From an uncultured Octadecabacter sp. (GTDB lineage: Bacteria > Pseudomonadota > Alphaproteobacteria > Rhodobacterales > Rhodobacteraceae), in the NCBI GenBank assembly GCA_937891785.1, contig CALAGN010000131.1:1-33319 (forward strand): DNA of 33,319 nucleotides, written 5' to 3'. The notes beneath the pieces are model-generated. The model was given only the letters and a program-made list of their open reading frames with translations, was not told the origin of the DNA and did no database searches. Shown here one piece after another: positions 1 through 10,306 of this stretch. A program made the translations under genes and the position numbers. Each line of letters begins with the position of its first letter. The first letter of the stretch is position 1.

Positions 1-2570
1 TTTTTCGCCGCGGGCTTCTTGGCAGCCGGTTTCTTTTTTGGCGCGGCTTTCTTGCGGGTGCCCTTTTTGGCTGCCTTTTCAGCGATCAGTTCGACGGCCT
101 GCTCCATGGTCACGGATTCGGGGTCGCTGTCCTTGGGCAAGGTCGCGTTGACCTTGTCCCATTTCACATAAGGCCCGTATTTGCCTTCCATGATTGCAAC
201 AGCCCCGCCATCGGGGTGTTCACCCAGATCGCGCAGGGTTTTCGCAGCGCCTCCGCGCGCACCGCGCGAGGCGACTTTTTCGGCGAGCAGTTGCACGGCG
301 TGGTTCATGCCGACGGTAAACACCTCGTCCAGCCCTTCGAGATTGGCGTTGGTGCCGCCGCGCTCTGAAGTGGAGTCCGCATGTTTCAAATAGGGTCCAT
401 AGCGCCCGATGTTTGCCCAGACGTTGACGCCGTCTTCGGGGTGTGGGCCGACTAGTCGGGGCAGGGACAGCAGTTTGACGGCTGTTTCAAGCTCGACTTC
501 TTCGGGGGGCCATTCTTTGGGGACTGATTGGCGGGGCGGTTTCTTGTTGTCGTCGCTGAGTTCGCCGCGCTGGGCGTAGGGGCCAAAGCGGCCCTTGTGA
601 ATCCAGATATTGTCGTCGGCGTCGGCGCCCAGCAATTTGCCCTCGGGCGGAATTGCATTGTCTTCGTCGCCACCGGGGGGGCCAAATGCCCGAGTGTAGC
701 GGCATTCGGGGTAATTCGAGCAGCCAATAAACGCGCCGCCCGACCGCGCCGTGCGCATTGACAGGCGGCCTGCGCCGCAGTTGGGGCATAGACGTGGATC
801 GCTGCCATCTTCATTGGGCGGAAAGATGTGGGGGGCGAGAACATCGTTAATTTTTTCAAGGACTTCGGTGATGGATTGGTCCATCGCCTCGTCAATTGTG
901 ACTTTGAAATCGGCCCAGAAATTGGCAAGAAGTTTCTTATAATCCGCCTCGCCAGCGCTGACGTGATCCAGTTCTTCTTCAAGGGAGGCTGTGTAGTCGT
1001 AGCCGACGTATTTGCGGAAAAAGTTGGTCAGGAAAGCCGTGACAAGCCGCCCTTTATCTTCGGGGACCAGGCGGTTCTTGTCTTTGCGCACGTAGTCGCG
1101 GTCTTGGATCGTCGTGACGATCGACGCATAGGTTGACGGACGGCCGATGCCGAGCTCTTCCATACGTTTGACCAGCGTTGCCTCGGTGTAGCGGGGCGGC
1201 GGCTGGGTGAAATGCTGCTCGGGTGTGACCGTCTTTTTGGTCATGCCTTCGCCGCTGGCCATCTGTGGCAGGCGCTTGTCGTCGTCATCGACCACGTCAT
1301 CGTCGCGGCCTTCTTCGTAGACGCGCAGGAAACCGTCAAACAGCACGACCTGACCGGTGGCGCGCAGTTCAATCTGGCCATCGCTGCTGGCGATATCGAC
1401 GGTTGTACGCTCCATCCGCGCACCTTCCATCTGGCTGGCGATGGTGCGTTTCCAGATCAGATCATAAAGCTTGCGCTGGTCGGGGTCGGCGATTTTCGTC
1501 TCGGTTGCGTCTTTAGACAGCTCCGTCGGGCGGATACATTCGTGCGCTTCTTGGGCGTTCTTGGCTTTGTTTTTATAGATGCGCGGGTTGGATGGCACGT
1601 ATTCAGCGCCATACTTGTCAGCAATTGCCTCGCGCGCCTCGGTGATCGCTTCGGGGGCCATGTCGATGCCATCGGTCCGCATATAGGTGATCAGGCCGGC
1701 CTCGTACAAACGCTGCGCGGCGTTCATGGTCATGCGCGCGCCAAAGCCGAATTTGCGCGAAGCCTCTTGTTGCAGAGTTGACGTCATGAAGGGCGCGGAG
1801 GGGTTGCGATTGGCGGGTTTTGCCTCGACCGATTTGACCGACAGATCGCGAGATTTCACAGCCTGTTCGGCGATTTCCGCCTGAGTAGCATTTTCGAGGC
1901 TGAATTTTTCGAGCTTACTGCCTGCCAGCACGGTCAATCGCGCCTCAACGGTTTGGCCGCGCGGGGTGTCCAGCAGTGCCTTCACGGTCCAGTATTCGCG
2001 GTTGTTGAACGCCTCTATCTCCATCTCGCGTTCGACGATCAGGCGCAGGCAAACCGATTGCACGCGGCCTGCGGATTTGGCACCGGGAAGGCGACGCCAC
2101 AACACGGGCGAAAGTTTGAAACCTACAAGGTAGTCCAGCGCGCGACGGGCCAGATATGCCTCGACCAAGGGCACATCGACCTGACGCGGGTTTTTCATGG
2201 CCTCGGTCACAGCTGACTTGGTGATCGCGTTGAACACAACGCGGCTTACGGGGGTATCTTTCTTGATGGATTTGCGTTTGCGCAATGTCTCTTCAAGGTG
2301 CCAGCTGATCGCCTCACCCTCTCGGTCAGGGTCGGTTGCGAGGATCAGTTCGTTATCAAGCGCAAGTGCATCGGCGATGGCTTTGATGTGCTTTTTACTG
2401 TCGCTTGCGACTTCCCACAACATCTCGAAATTCGCATCGGGATCGACTGATCCGTCTTTCGCGGGCAAGTCACGCACGTGACCATATGAGGCGAGAACAG
2501 TGTAACCATCACCAAGATATTTGTTTATTGTCTTGGCCTTAGCGGGGGATTCGACGACGACGACTGGCAT
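1..2570 (-). CDS. topA: DNA topoisomerase I (type IA), C-terminus cut by window edge
   Basis: This type IA topoisomerase relaxes negative supercoils by nicking and passing a single strand. About 856 codons are visible from the ATG at 2570-2568. The product opens MPVVVVESPAKAKTINKYLG, a typical Toprim start. The acidic Toprim motif DPDREGEAISWH follows near residue 110. The catalytic tyrosine lies in ITYMRTD at residue 296. A zinc-ribbon segment with CPQCG and a matching CSNYPEC pair follows the core, then repeated topoisomerase C-terminal modules (GRFGPYAQRG, GRYGPYLKH, GKYGPYVKWD). The tail at the left edge is rich in Lys, Ala and Pro and is still open at base 1. It lies 127 nt downstream of dprA on the same strand, so cotranscription is plausible. 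Identification is near certain; only the 3' end is unseen. Confidence 0.97.
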   Translation of the reverse strand, partial: MPVVVVESPAKAKTINKYLGDGYTVLASYGHVRDLPAKDGSVDPDANFEMLWEVASDSKKHIKAIADALALDNELILATDPDREGEAISWHLEETLRKRKSIKKDTPVSRVVFNAITKSAVTEAMKNPRQVDVPLVEAYLARRALDYLVGFKLSPVLWRRLPGAKSAGRVQSVCLRLIVEREMEIEAFNNREYWTVKALLDTPRGQTVEARLTVLAGSKLEKFSLENATQAEIAEQAVKSRDLSVKSVEAKPANRNPSAPFMTSTLQQEASRKFGFGARMTMNAAQRLYEAGLITYMRTDGIDMAPEAITEAREAIADKYGAEYVPSNPRIYKNKAKNAQEAHECIRPTELSKDATETKIADPDQRKLYDLIWKRTIASQMEGARMERTTVDIASSDGQIELRATGQVVLFDGFLRVYEEGRDDDVVDDDDKRLPQMASGEGMTKKTVTPEQHFTQPPPRYTEATLVKRMEELGIGRPSTYASIVTTIQDRDYVRKDKNRLVPEDKGRLVTAFLTNFFRKYVGYDYTASLEEELDHVSAGEADYKKLLANFWADFKVTIDEAMDQSITEVLEKINDVLAPHIFPPNEDGSDPRLCPNCGAGRLSMRTARSGGAFIGCSNYPECRYTRAFGPPGGDEDNAIPPEGKLLGADADDNIWIHKGRFGPYAQRGELSDDNKKPPRQSVPKEWPPEEVELETAVKLLSLPRLVGPHPEDGVNVWANIGRYGPYLKHADSTSERGGTNANLEGLDEVFTVGMNHAVQLLAEKVASRGARGGAAKTLRDLGEHPDGGAVAIMEGKYGPYVKWDKVNATLPKDSDPESVTMEQAVELIAEKAAKKGTRKKAAPKKKPAAKKPAAK

Positions 2571-2697
2571 AGGAATCCTTTGCAAACGAACAGGGGGCAC
2601 TGGCGCGGCAACATGTGGGGGGGCTTGGGGGATTGTCAATGCAGCTTGTGAAACTTGCGCCGATGACAGGATGAATCGCAGCTTTAGAGGGATGGTG

Positions 2698-3843
2698 TCA
2701 GTTCACCCGTGACAACAGCCCGCCAGGTTGGCGCAGGATTTTACCGTCAAGTTCAAGATCCAGAAGGATTGGCGCCACCTCGGTGGCGGGGCGGGCAAGA
2801 TCGCGGATCAACTGATCCTCGGCCAAGGGCGAGGGGCCAAGTTGCGACAGGATGCGGCTGTGCAGTTTGGCGGTGTCACGCAGGCTGGGTTTACGCGTCG
2901 CGGCGGGCTGGGGCGGCGCGAGCGGAAGTTCAGGTGTTTGGGGGGCTGCCAGCGGTGCCAGCGCATCCAGCACGTCTTGGGCACAGCGCACAAGGGTCGC
3001 ACCATCACGCAGCAGCATGTTGCAACCCGCCGCACGGGCATCAAATGGATGGCCCGGTACGGCCAGAACATCGCGGCCCTGATCAAGGGCGTTGCGCGCG
3101 GTGATCAGGCTGCCGGATTTCGCTGCAGCCTCGACCACGACTACCGCGCGGCCAAGGCCGGAAATGATCCGGTTACGGGCGGGAAAGTGGCGCGCTTGTG
3201 GTTGTGTGCCCATCGGTTGATCCGACAGGCGTAGGCCTTTCAATGCGATTTGATCGGCCAGATCACTGTTTTCGGCGGGGTAGACCACATCAACGCCACC
3301 GGCCTGCACGGCCACAGTGCCGCCGTCTAACGCGGCCAAATGCGCCGCAGCATCAACACCGCGCGCAAGGCCCGAGACGATGACATGCCCCGCTGCCGCT
3401 AGATCGGCCGCAAGGTGTTTGGTCATGCGCGTGCCAAGTGACGACGCGTTGCGCGCACCGACCATCGCAATCAGCGGGCGGCGCAACAGGGCGGTATTGC
3501 CGATGCACCACAGAATCGGCGGCGGGCTATCAATTTCGGCCAGATGGGCAGGGTAGTCGGGGTCGCCGATACACAGCATGCGCGCACGGGCGCGCCGCGC
3601 CGATTTCATTTCGGCCAGCACGACGGCTTCGGGGCATATTTCGTAACCCGCCACACCAGCGGCGCGCGCCACATCGGGCAAGGCCGCAAGGGCGGTTTGT
3701 GCACTGCCGTGTTCAGCCAATAGCCGGTAAAACGTCACGATCCCAACACGACGCGAGCGCAACAGACGAAGCCAGTTCAGCCGATCATCTTCCGTGGTGG
3801 GTGGGAGTGGGGGGTGAGTGGAAGAAAGTCGTTCTTCGGTCAT
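2698..3843 (-). CDS. dprA: DNA processing protein DprA
   Basis: DprA binds incoming single-stranded DNA and loads RecA during natural transformation. The 381-aa product has the Rossmann-like core with GARNASSLGTRM, SGLARGVDAAAH, a GG-x-D-VYP segment, FPARNRIISGLG, VVEA-x3-SGSLITA and AVPGHPFD. A C-terminal winged-helix-like (DML1-type) region covers about the last 65 residues. I chose ATG 3843 over the in-frame GTG at 3846 because GGAGGA then sits 6 nt upstream, against only 3 nt for the GTG. The usual SE-x-P after the core is SDQP here. It lies between a small membrane protein and topA on the same strand. Presence of dprA alone does not prove competence. Confidence 0.95.
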   Translation of the reverse strand: MTEERLSSTHPPLPPTTEDDRLNWLRLLRSRRVGIVTFYRLLAEHGSAQTALAALPDVARAAGVAGYEICPEAVVLAEMKSARRARARMLCIGDPDYPAHLAEIDSPPPILWCIGNTALLRRPLIAMVGARNASSLGTRMTKHLAADLAAAGHVIVSGLARGVDAAAHLAALDGGTVAVQAGGVDVVYPAENSDLADQIALKGLRLSDQPMGTQPQARHFPARNRIISGLGRAVVVVEAAAKSGSLITARNALDQGRDVLAVPGHPFDARAAGCNMLLRDGATLVRCAQDVLDALAPLAAPQTPELPLAPPQPAATRKPSLRDTAKLHSRILSQLGPSPLAEDQLIRDLARPATEVAPILLDLELDGKILRQPGGLLSRVN

Positions 3844-3912
3844 CACCTGTCCTCCGCCTGTTGCAGAATCAGGTTTAGACGGTCTGGGTTAACGAGAGGT
3901 GAAGGCCCGCAT

Positions 3913-4323
3913 TCAGTTTCTTACTGGGGTATTTTCGGCAATCACGGCAGCAGGTACCAGCCAGCGCAGGAATATCCAGTACAACAGCCCGAACCCTGCG
4001 CCAAAGGTAGCCATGAACATGACACTTCCCAGAAAAGCGCCAGTCAGCGCCCCAGCAAGCGTTCCACCTCCGGCAGCCACGCCCCATCCTGCCATGCCCC
4101 TCGACATTGCCAAAATCGAGAGCGGCACGCCAAGCAACAGACCCGCCCACGAAAACATTGGCGAAAAGCCGACAAAAAGACCAACAGTATAAAGCAGCGA
4201 CAGCAGTTTATTGTCGTTCAACTCGTCAACGAAAGGACTGGTGACAACCGCGATAAGGAACCCGATCACAGGCACGACGATCAGCATCAATGTCAAAAGT
4301 CCGGCATAGATAAGGGCTGTCAA
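3913..4323 (-). CDS. Small polytopic membrane protein, unknown function
   Basis: This predicted 136-aa membrane protein has about four hydrophobic segments: roughly residues 3-27, 42-70, 75-97 and 100-125. I cannot place it in a family. The frame stays open upstream into the tldD 3' end, but upstream residues are low-complexity and overlap tldD. The likely start is therefore the TTG at 4323-4321, with GGTGGG about 9 nt upstream; this leaves a 44-nt gap after the tldD stop. A glycine-rich stretch (GWGVAAGGGTLAGALTGAFLG) resembles packed transmembrane helices. The product is probably cotranslated from the tldD transcript, and dprA follows after 69 nt. The start is uncertain; the coding nature is supported by the sustained hydrophobic pattern. 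Confidence 0.7.
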   Translation of the reverse strand: MTALIYAGLLTLMLIVVPVIGFLIAVVTSPFVDELNDNKLLSLLYTVGLFVGFSPMFSWAGLLLGVPLSILAMSRGMAGWGVAAGGGTLAGALTGAFLGSVMFMATFGAGFGLLYWIFLRWLVPAAVIAENTPVRN

Positions 4324-4367
4324 ATGTCGATGCCCACCCACGGTCGTGCCGATCGCGGGCCAGCGGG

Positions 4368-5789
<1,422 letters not shown>

Positions 5790-5986
5790 ATGGCTGTTTC
5801 CTTATCTGAGCTTTGATCCAGGTCAAAAGCGTCCGTTTGCCGCAACTCTCGTTCTTGAGTTACTGCGCACGATATGGGATGACCCGTTATGGATACAACG
5901 GGATTCCGTTTTGATGTCGGCAATCAGGCTGATAAACGGACAACTCACGACAGGTGCCGCTGGGCACCATCAAAGCAGGGTATGAT
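5790..5986. promoter_or_regulatory. Divergent tldD / ctaC intergenic region with two inverted repeats
   Basis: This 197-nt spacer must hold promoters for both directions. It contains an inverted repeat CCCGTT (5883-5888) / AACGGG (5897-5902) with an 8-nt centre, which may be an operator. A perfect 6-bp hairpin GGTGCC (5953-5958) / GGCACC (5963-5968) with a 4-nt loop lies just ahead of the ctaC start. No confident -35/-10 pair could be assigned by eye. Confidence 0.45.
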
Positions 5987-6847
5987 ATGCGAATGACCAA
6001 TTTCGTCGGCAAGCTTTGCACCACAACCGGTGCTGCACTTCTGGCCGGGGCCGTTTCGGCCCAGACGGCGATCGAAGATCTTGAAATCGTCGGTGCGCCG
6101 GTTAACGGTGAAATGGGCTTTCAGCCCCCCGCAACTGAATTGGCCCGCGATTTGCAGTGGCTTGACGGGATGCTGCTGGTGATCATCACGATCATCACAC
6201 TTTTCGTCACCGGCCTGATGGCCTATGTGATCGTGCGCTACAATCGCCGCGCAAATCCTAAGCCGGCGACATTCACACATAACTCGCCGATTGAGATCGC
6301 ATGGACCATCGTTCCGGTTGTCATTCTGGTCGTGATTGGTGCTTTTTCGCTGCCCGTGTTGTTCAAGCAGCAAGAAATCCCCGAGGCCGATATCACCATC
6401 AAGGTGACTGGCTATCAGTGGTACTGGAGCTACGAGTACCTGGACGAAGGCGTGTTCTTTGAAAGCTATATGATCGGCTATGGCGAAGGGAACATGAACG
6501 AAGGTATTTCCGCGCAATTGGCCGAGGCTGGTTATTCGGATGACGAATTCCGCCTTGCGACAGATACAGCCGTCGTCGTGCCAATTGGTGCAACGGTCGT
6601 GATGCAGGTGACTGGTGCGGATGTGATCCACTCGTGGACGATCCCGGCGTTTGGCGTAAAGCAAGACGCGGTTCCGGGCCGTCTGGCACAACTGTGGTTC
6701 GCCGCTGAACGCGAAGGTATCTACTTTGGCCAGTGTTCCGAGCTTTGCGGCAAGGACCATTCCTATATGCCGATCACTGTCAAAGTCGTGAGCCAAGAGG
6801 TTTATGATGCGTGGCTGGCCGGTGCGCAGGAAGAATTTCCGGCCTAA
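5987..6847 (+). CDS. ctaC: Cytochrome c oxidase subunit II (CuA)
   Basis: Subunit II of aa3-type cytochrome c oxidase accepts electrons from cytochrome c at the binuclear CuA centre on the periplasmic side. The 286-aa product has an N-terminal signal-like segment (to about residue 25), two transmembrane helices (about 60-85 and 100-125) and a cupredoxin domain. All CuA ligands are present: His215 (VIHSW), Cys250, Glu252, Cys254, His258 and Met261 ([12 protein letters not shown]). The aromatic electron-entry patch [10 protein letters not shown] is intact. The start is taken as ATG 5987; ATG 5993 is also in frame, and AGCAGGG lies just upstream. It heads the operon with ctaB, a small ORF, ctaG and ctaE. 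Subunit I is elsewhere, as known for Paracoccus-type operons. Confidence 0.97.
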   Translation: MRMTNFVGKLCTTTGAALLAGAVSAQTAIEDLEIVGAPVNGEMGFQPPATELARDLQWLDGMLLVIITIITLFVTGLMAYVIVRYNRRANPKPATFTHNSPIEIAWTIVPVVILVVIGAFSLPVLFKQQEIPEADITIKVTGYQWYWSYEYLDEGVFFESYMIGYGEGNMNEGISAQLAEAGYSDDEFRLATDTAVVVPIGATVVMQVTGADVIHSWTIPAFGVKQDAVPGRLAQLWFAAEREGIYFGQCSELCGKDHSYMPITVKVVSQEVYDAWLAGAQEEFPA

Positions 6848-6927
6848 TGTGACGGCTGGGTTTAATCCCACCCTATCGCAGTCCCCCGTCGGGCGGGTTT
6901 TCAGCCCACCACCTTTTGAGGACCAAC

Positions 6928-7863
6928 ATGACAGACGCAAGCCTGCCAGAAACCAAGCAATATGAAGCGCAGATGGGCGATTATTTTGCCCTGCTAAAGC
7001 CGCGCGTCATGTCGCTTGTGGTGTTTACCGCCCTTGTGGGTCTGCTGGTCGCGCCAGTTGCTGTGCATCCGTTCATCGGCTTTGTTGCGGTGCTTTGCAT
7101 TGCGGTTGGTGCCGGTGCGTCGGGCGCGCTGAATATGTGGTGGGACGCCGATATCGACGTCCTGATGAAGCGAACCGCCAACCGCCCGATCCCGGCGGGC
7201 CGTGTCCAACCGGGCGAGGCGCTCGCAATTGGTCTGACGTTGTCCGGTTTTGCGGTGGTCTTGCTAGCGCTTGCGGCCAATTTCCTTGCGGCTGGCCTGC
7301 TGGCCTTCACGATCTTCTTTTACGCCGTGGTTTATTCCATGTGGCTGAAACGCGCGACGCCGCAAAACATCGTCATCGGTGGTGCGGCAGGTGCTTTCCC
7401 GCCAATGATCGGCTGGGCTGTGGCCACGGGCGGTGTGTCGCTGGAAAGCGTGCTGATGTTTGCACTGATCTTGATGTGGACACCGCCGCATTTCTGGGCG
7501 CTCGCCCTGTTCGTAAAGACCGACTACGGCGATGCTGGCGTGCCGATGCTGACCGAAACTCATGGCCGCCGTGTGACCCGCAACCACATTATGGCCTATA
7601 TGATTTGCCTTGTGCCTGTGGCGCTGGGCATTGCGTTTACCTCGATCGGAGGACCGATCTATCTGGTGACTGCGCTGGTGTTGAATGCTTGGTTCCTGAA
7701 GGGCTGTTACGACATTTTCAAACGCAATGATGCGCAGGCCGACGCCGACAATTACGCCGTTGAGAAGCACACATTCAAGATCTCGCTTTACTATTTGTTC
7801 CTGCACTTTGGTGCGCTTTTGGCCGAGGCCGCGTTGCGGCCTTGGGGGTTGGGTGGCTGGTAA
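6928..7863 (+). CDS. ctaB: Protoheme IX farnesyltransferase (heme O synthase)
   Basis: CtaB/CyoE transfers a farnesyl group to heme b to make heme O, the precursor of heme A for the oxidase encoded around it. The 311-aa polytopic UbiA-family protein shows the prenyl-diphosphate-binding motif [20 protein letters not shown] (Asn and two Asp) and the later loop with [10 protein letters not shown]. It has about eight or nine hydrophobic segments. ATG 6928 was chosen because TTGAGGA lies about 5 nt upstream; a longer in-frame start at 6916 has no such site. It lies 80 nt after ctaC, and its TAA overlaps the next start (TAATG). Confidence 0.97.
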   Translation: MTDASLPETKQYEAQMGDYFALLKPRVMSLVVFTALVGLLVAPVAVHPFIGFVAVLCIAVGAGASGALNMWWDADIDVLMKRTANRPIPAGRVQPGEALAIGLTLSGFAVVLLALAANFLAAGLLAFTIFFYAVVYSMWLKRATPQNIVIGGAAGAFPPMIGWAVATGGVSLESVLMFALILMWTPPHFWALALFVKTDYGDAGVPMLTETHGRRVTRNHIMAYMICLVPVALGIAFTSIGGPIYLVTALVLNAWFLKGCYDIFKRNDAQADADNYAVEKHTFKISLYYLFLHFGALLAEAALRPWGLGGW

Positions 7864-8075
7864 TGGCGCTGCATGTTGAACATGAAATCCACGCGCGCCG
7901 CCGTGGGCGTAACATGGGGATGCTGGTAATCTTGCTTGGCTTTATCGCGATCGTGTTCGGCCTGACGGTCGTCAAGGTTCTGAACCTGCCAAACATTACC
8001 CAGATGGAGCGGTTTGACCACGTGGCGCGTCCACAGCTTGAACCACTCACAAGCGCAGATGAGGTCGCACAATGA
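7863..8075 (+). CDS. Small single-helix membrane protein of the oxidase operon (CoxF-like)
   Basis: This 70-aa protein has a charged N-terminus rich in His and Arg ([13 protein letters not shown]), one transmembrane helix (about residues 18-41) and a short polar tail. Small ORFs at this place between ctaB and ctaG are known in alphaproteobacterial oxidase operons and are sometimes called CoxF; a role in oxidase assembly is inferred from position only. The ATG overlaps the ctaB stop (TAATG), and its own stop overlaps the ctaG start (ATGA), so translation is likely coupled on both sides. The short basic N-terminus suggests it stays cytoplasmic with the tail outside. Confidence 0.8.
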   Translation: MALHVEHEIHARRRGRNMGMLVILLGFIAIVFGLTVVKVLNLPNITQMERFDHVARPQLEPLTSADEVAQ

Positions 8076-8677
8076 TTTTTCCGCGCCTTCAGGGCCCGCG
8101 TCGTACAGTGGTTCAGACGGTTTCCGTCGTCTTGCTTATGGGTGGCTTGGCTTGGGCGTCAGTGCCATTCTACGACTGGTTCTGCCGCGTCACGGGTTTT
8201 GGCGGTGCGACGAACATCGCCGAAGCCGGTAGTGATGTCATTCTGGATCAAACGATCACGATCCGCTTTGATGCGAGCCTTGAGCGGAACATGCCGTGGA
8301 CATTCAAACCCGTCGAGCGCGAGATGACCCTGCGCATTGGCGAAACGGGGCTGGCGTTCTACGAGGCGACAAACCCGACAGATCGTCCCGTTGCCGGACA
8401 GGCCGCCTATAACGTAACCCCCTACGAGGCGGGCGGATTTTTCGATAAGATCGACTGCTTCTGCTTTACAGAACAAGTGCTGCAACCGGGTGAAACCGCG
8501 TTGATGCCTGTGACCTTCTTTGTGGACCCTGCCATCGTGACCGACCGCGAGGGGCAATATGTCCACACGATCACCTTGAGCTACACATTCTACGAGATCG
8601 ACCTGCCAGAAGATGATGCGCAGGCCGCACTTGCACCTTTGACACCGGCGAATACACCCGCCATAGAATTGAACTAA
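8072..8677 (+). CDS. ctaG: Cytochrome c oxidase assembly protein CtaG/Cox11
   Basis: CtaG (Cox11) is a membrane-anchored copper chaperone that delivers Cu to the CuB site of subunit I. The 201-aa product has one N-terminal transmembrane helix (about 14-33), followed by the [13 protein letters not shown] segment typical of the family. The periplasmic immunoglobulin-like domain carries the Cu-binding CFCF motif with Cys129 and Cys131, followed by FTEQ. The ATG overlaps the stop of the small upstream ORF by 4 nt. Length and motif match the family well. Confidence 0.97.
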   Translation: MIFPRLQGPRRTVVQTVSVVLLMGGLAWASVPFYDWFCRVTGFGGATNIAEAGSDVILDQTITIRFDASLERNMPWTFKPVEREMTLRIGETGLAFYEATNPTDRPVAGQAAYNVTPYEAGGFFDKIDCFCFTEQVLQPGETALMPVTFFVDPAIVTDREGQYVHTITLSYTFYEIDLPEDDAQAALAPLTPANTPAIELN

Positions 8678-8728
8678 CCACAAAGCCCGAAGTAATGGGC
8701 CCCAGACTTGGGACAGAGGAAGACCAAC

Positions 8729-9529
8729 ATGGCGCACGAAAAGAACCACGACTATCACATTCTGAATCCCTCTATCTGGCCCCTTTTGTCAGCGGTGAGC
8801 GCGTTTGTCATGTTGTTTGGCGGCGTAGTCTGGATGCAGGATAACGGCCCATGGATGTTCCTGATCGGCCTCGCCGGCGTGCTTTACTGCATGTATGGCT
8901 GGTGGTCTGACGTGATCACTGAAAGCGAAGTTGGCGATCACACGCCGGTTGTGCGCATTGGTCTGCGGTACGGTTTCATCATGTTCATCATGTCCGAAGT
9001 GATGTTCTTTGCCGCTTGGTTCTGGAGCTTTTTTAAGCACGCCATGTATCCGATGGGCCCACAAAGCCCTGCAATTGACGGCCCATGGCCGCCTGTTGGG
9101 ATCGAAACATTTGATGCGTGGCACCTGCCGCTGATGAACACGCTGATCCTGTTGTGTTCGGGCGCCGCTGCCACATGGGCACACCACGCGCTTGTGCATG
9201 AAAACAACCGCCGTGATATCAAGCAAGGCCTGATTCTCGCGATTGCGCTTGGTGCGATCTTTACGGTGTTCCAAGCCTATGAATACAGCCACGCGGCCTT
9301 TGGCCTTGCGGGCAACATTTATGGCGCGAACTTCTTCATGGCGACAGGCTTCCACGGCTTCCACGTTGTCATCGGCACGATCTTCTTGTTCGTTTGCCTG
9401 ATGCGCGTCTATGCGGGTCACTTTACCCCTGAAAAGCATATCGGGTTCGAAGCGGCTGCATGGTACTGGCACTTTGTTGATGTGGTATGGCTGTTTCTTT
9501 TCGCGTCTGTTTACGTCTGGGGCAGCTAA
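8729..9529 (+). CDS. ctaE: Cytochrome c oxidase subunit III
   Basis: Subunit III stabilises the aa3 oxidase and binds lipid near the proton and oxygen entry. The 266-aa product shows seven hydrophobic segments and family motifs: [17 protein letters not shown] near residue 90, [11 protein letters not shown] in the middle, [18 protein letters not shown] and a C-terminal [17 protein letters not shown] 8729 is preceded by AGAGGAAGA; the bases just before it (GACCAAC) match those before the ctaB start. It lies 51 nt after ctaG, and a strong hairpin follows downstream before surf1. Confidence 0.97.
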   Translation: MAHEKNHDYHILNPSIWPLLSAVSAFVMLFGGVVWMQDNGPWMFLIGLAGVLYCMYGWWSDVITESEVGDHTPVVRIGLRYGFIMFIMSEVMFFAAWFWSFFKHAMYPMGPQSPAIDGPWPPVGIETFDAWHLPLMNTLILLCSGAAATWAHHALVHENNRRDIKQGLILAIALGAIFTVFQAYEYSHAAFGLAGNIYGANFFMATGFHGFHVVIGTIFLFVCLMRVYAGHFTPEKHIGFEAAAWYWHFVDVVWLFLFASVYVWGS

Positions 9530-9578
9530 GGTTGCCCACAGGGGGTTGACCCTCTAACGGCATTACGCAAGACCTGAG

Positions 9579-9600
9579 ACGCGCGAGACACCTCGCGCGT
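9579..9600 (+). terminator. Strong hairpin between ctaE and surf1
   Basis: A perfect 9-bp stem, ACGCGCGAG (9579-9587) with CTCGCGCGT (9592-9600), closes a 4-nt loop. Only two T follow, so it is either a weak intrinsic terminator or an RNA-stability/attenuation hairpin that separates the oxidase subunit genes from surf1 and thrC. Confidence 0.55.
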
Positions 9601-9628
9601 TTCGCACGTCAAATCCGGAGCGCTTTTG

Positions 9629-10303
9629 ATGCGTCGCTTGATCTTCCCTATCGCCCTCGGTCTCAGTGGCATTGCCGTTCTGCTTTATCTTGGGTTCTGG
9701 CAGGTTGACCGCCTGGCATGGAAACAGGGTGTTTTGGCCGAAATCGACGCTCGCATTGCTGCAGCACCTGTTCCGCTTCCGATCAACGTGGGCGAGGCTA
9801 GTGACAAATACCGCGCGGTGTCCCTGTCGGGCACGCCCACTGGCGCAGAACTGCACGTCTTGGTTTCAGGCACAGCGGCGGGCACCGGCTATCGCGTCAT
9901 TTCGGGCTTTGACACGGGCGGTGGTCGCCGCATTCTACTCGACCAAGGTTTGCTTGCGCTTGAGGACAAGTCCCTTGCGCCAGCCACATCGGCGATAACG
10001 ATTACCGGCAATTTGATCTGGCCAGACGACAGGAATTCGTCGACGCCCGACCCGGACCTGCCCAGGAATATCTGGTTTGCCCGCGATATCATGGCAATGG
10101 CTGCCGCGCTGGGGACGGATCCAATTATGGTGGTTTTGAACAACGGATCGGGACTGGACCCGCGGCTGACGCCTTTGCCCGTTGACACGAGCACGATCAA
10201 GAACGACCACCTTAACTATGCGATTACATGGTTCCTGCTCGCTTTTGTCTGGGCGGTCATGACCATGTTTCTTATCATCCGCACCCTGCGCCAGAAGGAC
10301 TAA
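9629..10303 (+). CDS. SURF1/Shy1 family oxidase assembly protein
   Basis: SURF1 helps heme A insertion into oxidase subunit I. The 224-aa protein has the usual two transmembrane helices at the ends (about 4-22 and 198-217) flanking a periplasmic domain. The family hallmarks are LGFWQVDRLAWK near the N-terminus, GYRVISGF, the RILLDQGLL segment, and the C-terminal HLNYAITWFLLAFVW. ATG 9629 has GGAG 8 nt upstream. It is followed after only 3 nt by thrC, so the two are surely on one transcript although functionally unrelated. Confidence 0.93.
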   Translation: MRRLIFPIALGLSGIAVLLYLGFWQVDRLAWKQGVLAEIDARIAAAPVPLPINVGEASDKYRAVSLSGTPTGAELHVLVSGTAAGTGYRVISGFDTGGGRRILLDQGLLALEDKSLAPATSAITITGNLIWPDDRNSSTPDPDLPRNIWFARDIMAMAAALGTDPIMVVLNNGSGLDPRLTPLPVDTSTIKNDHLNYAITWFLLAFVWAVMTMFLIIRTLRQKD

Positions 10304-10306
10304 GAG

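Noticed and set aside
1212-1781. A 189-aa plus-strand open frame
   Set aside because: It is antisense to the topA core, including the catalytic Tyr region.
6848-6927. Intrinsic terminator between ctaC and ctaB
   Set aside because: Only a 4-bp CCCG/CGGG stem precedes TTTT; this is too weak to call.
5945-6940. A 331-aa open frame on the minus strand
   Set aside because: It is antisense to ctaC, which has every CuA ligand; the antisense product is rich in His, Asp and Arg without a motif.
5987-9529. Missing cytochrome oxidase subunit I read as a deletion
   Set aside because: In Paracoccus/Rhodobacter-type operons ctaD lies elsewhere, so its absence here is normal.
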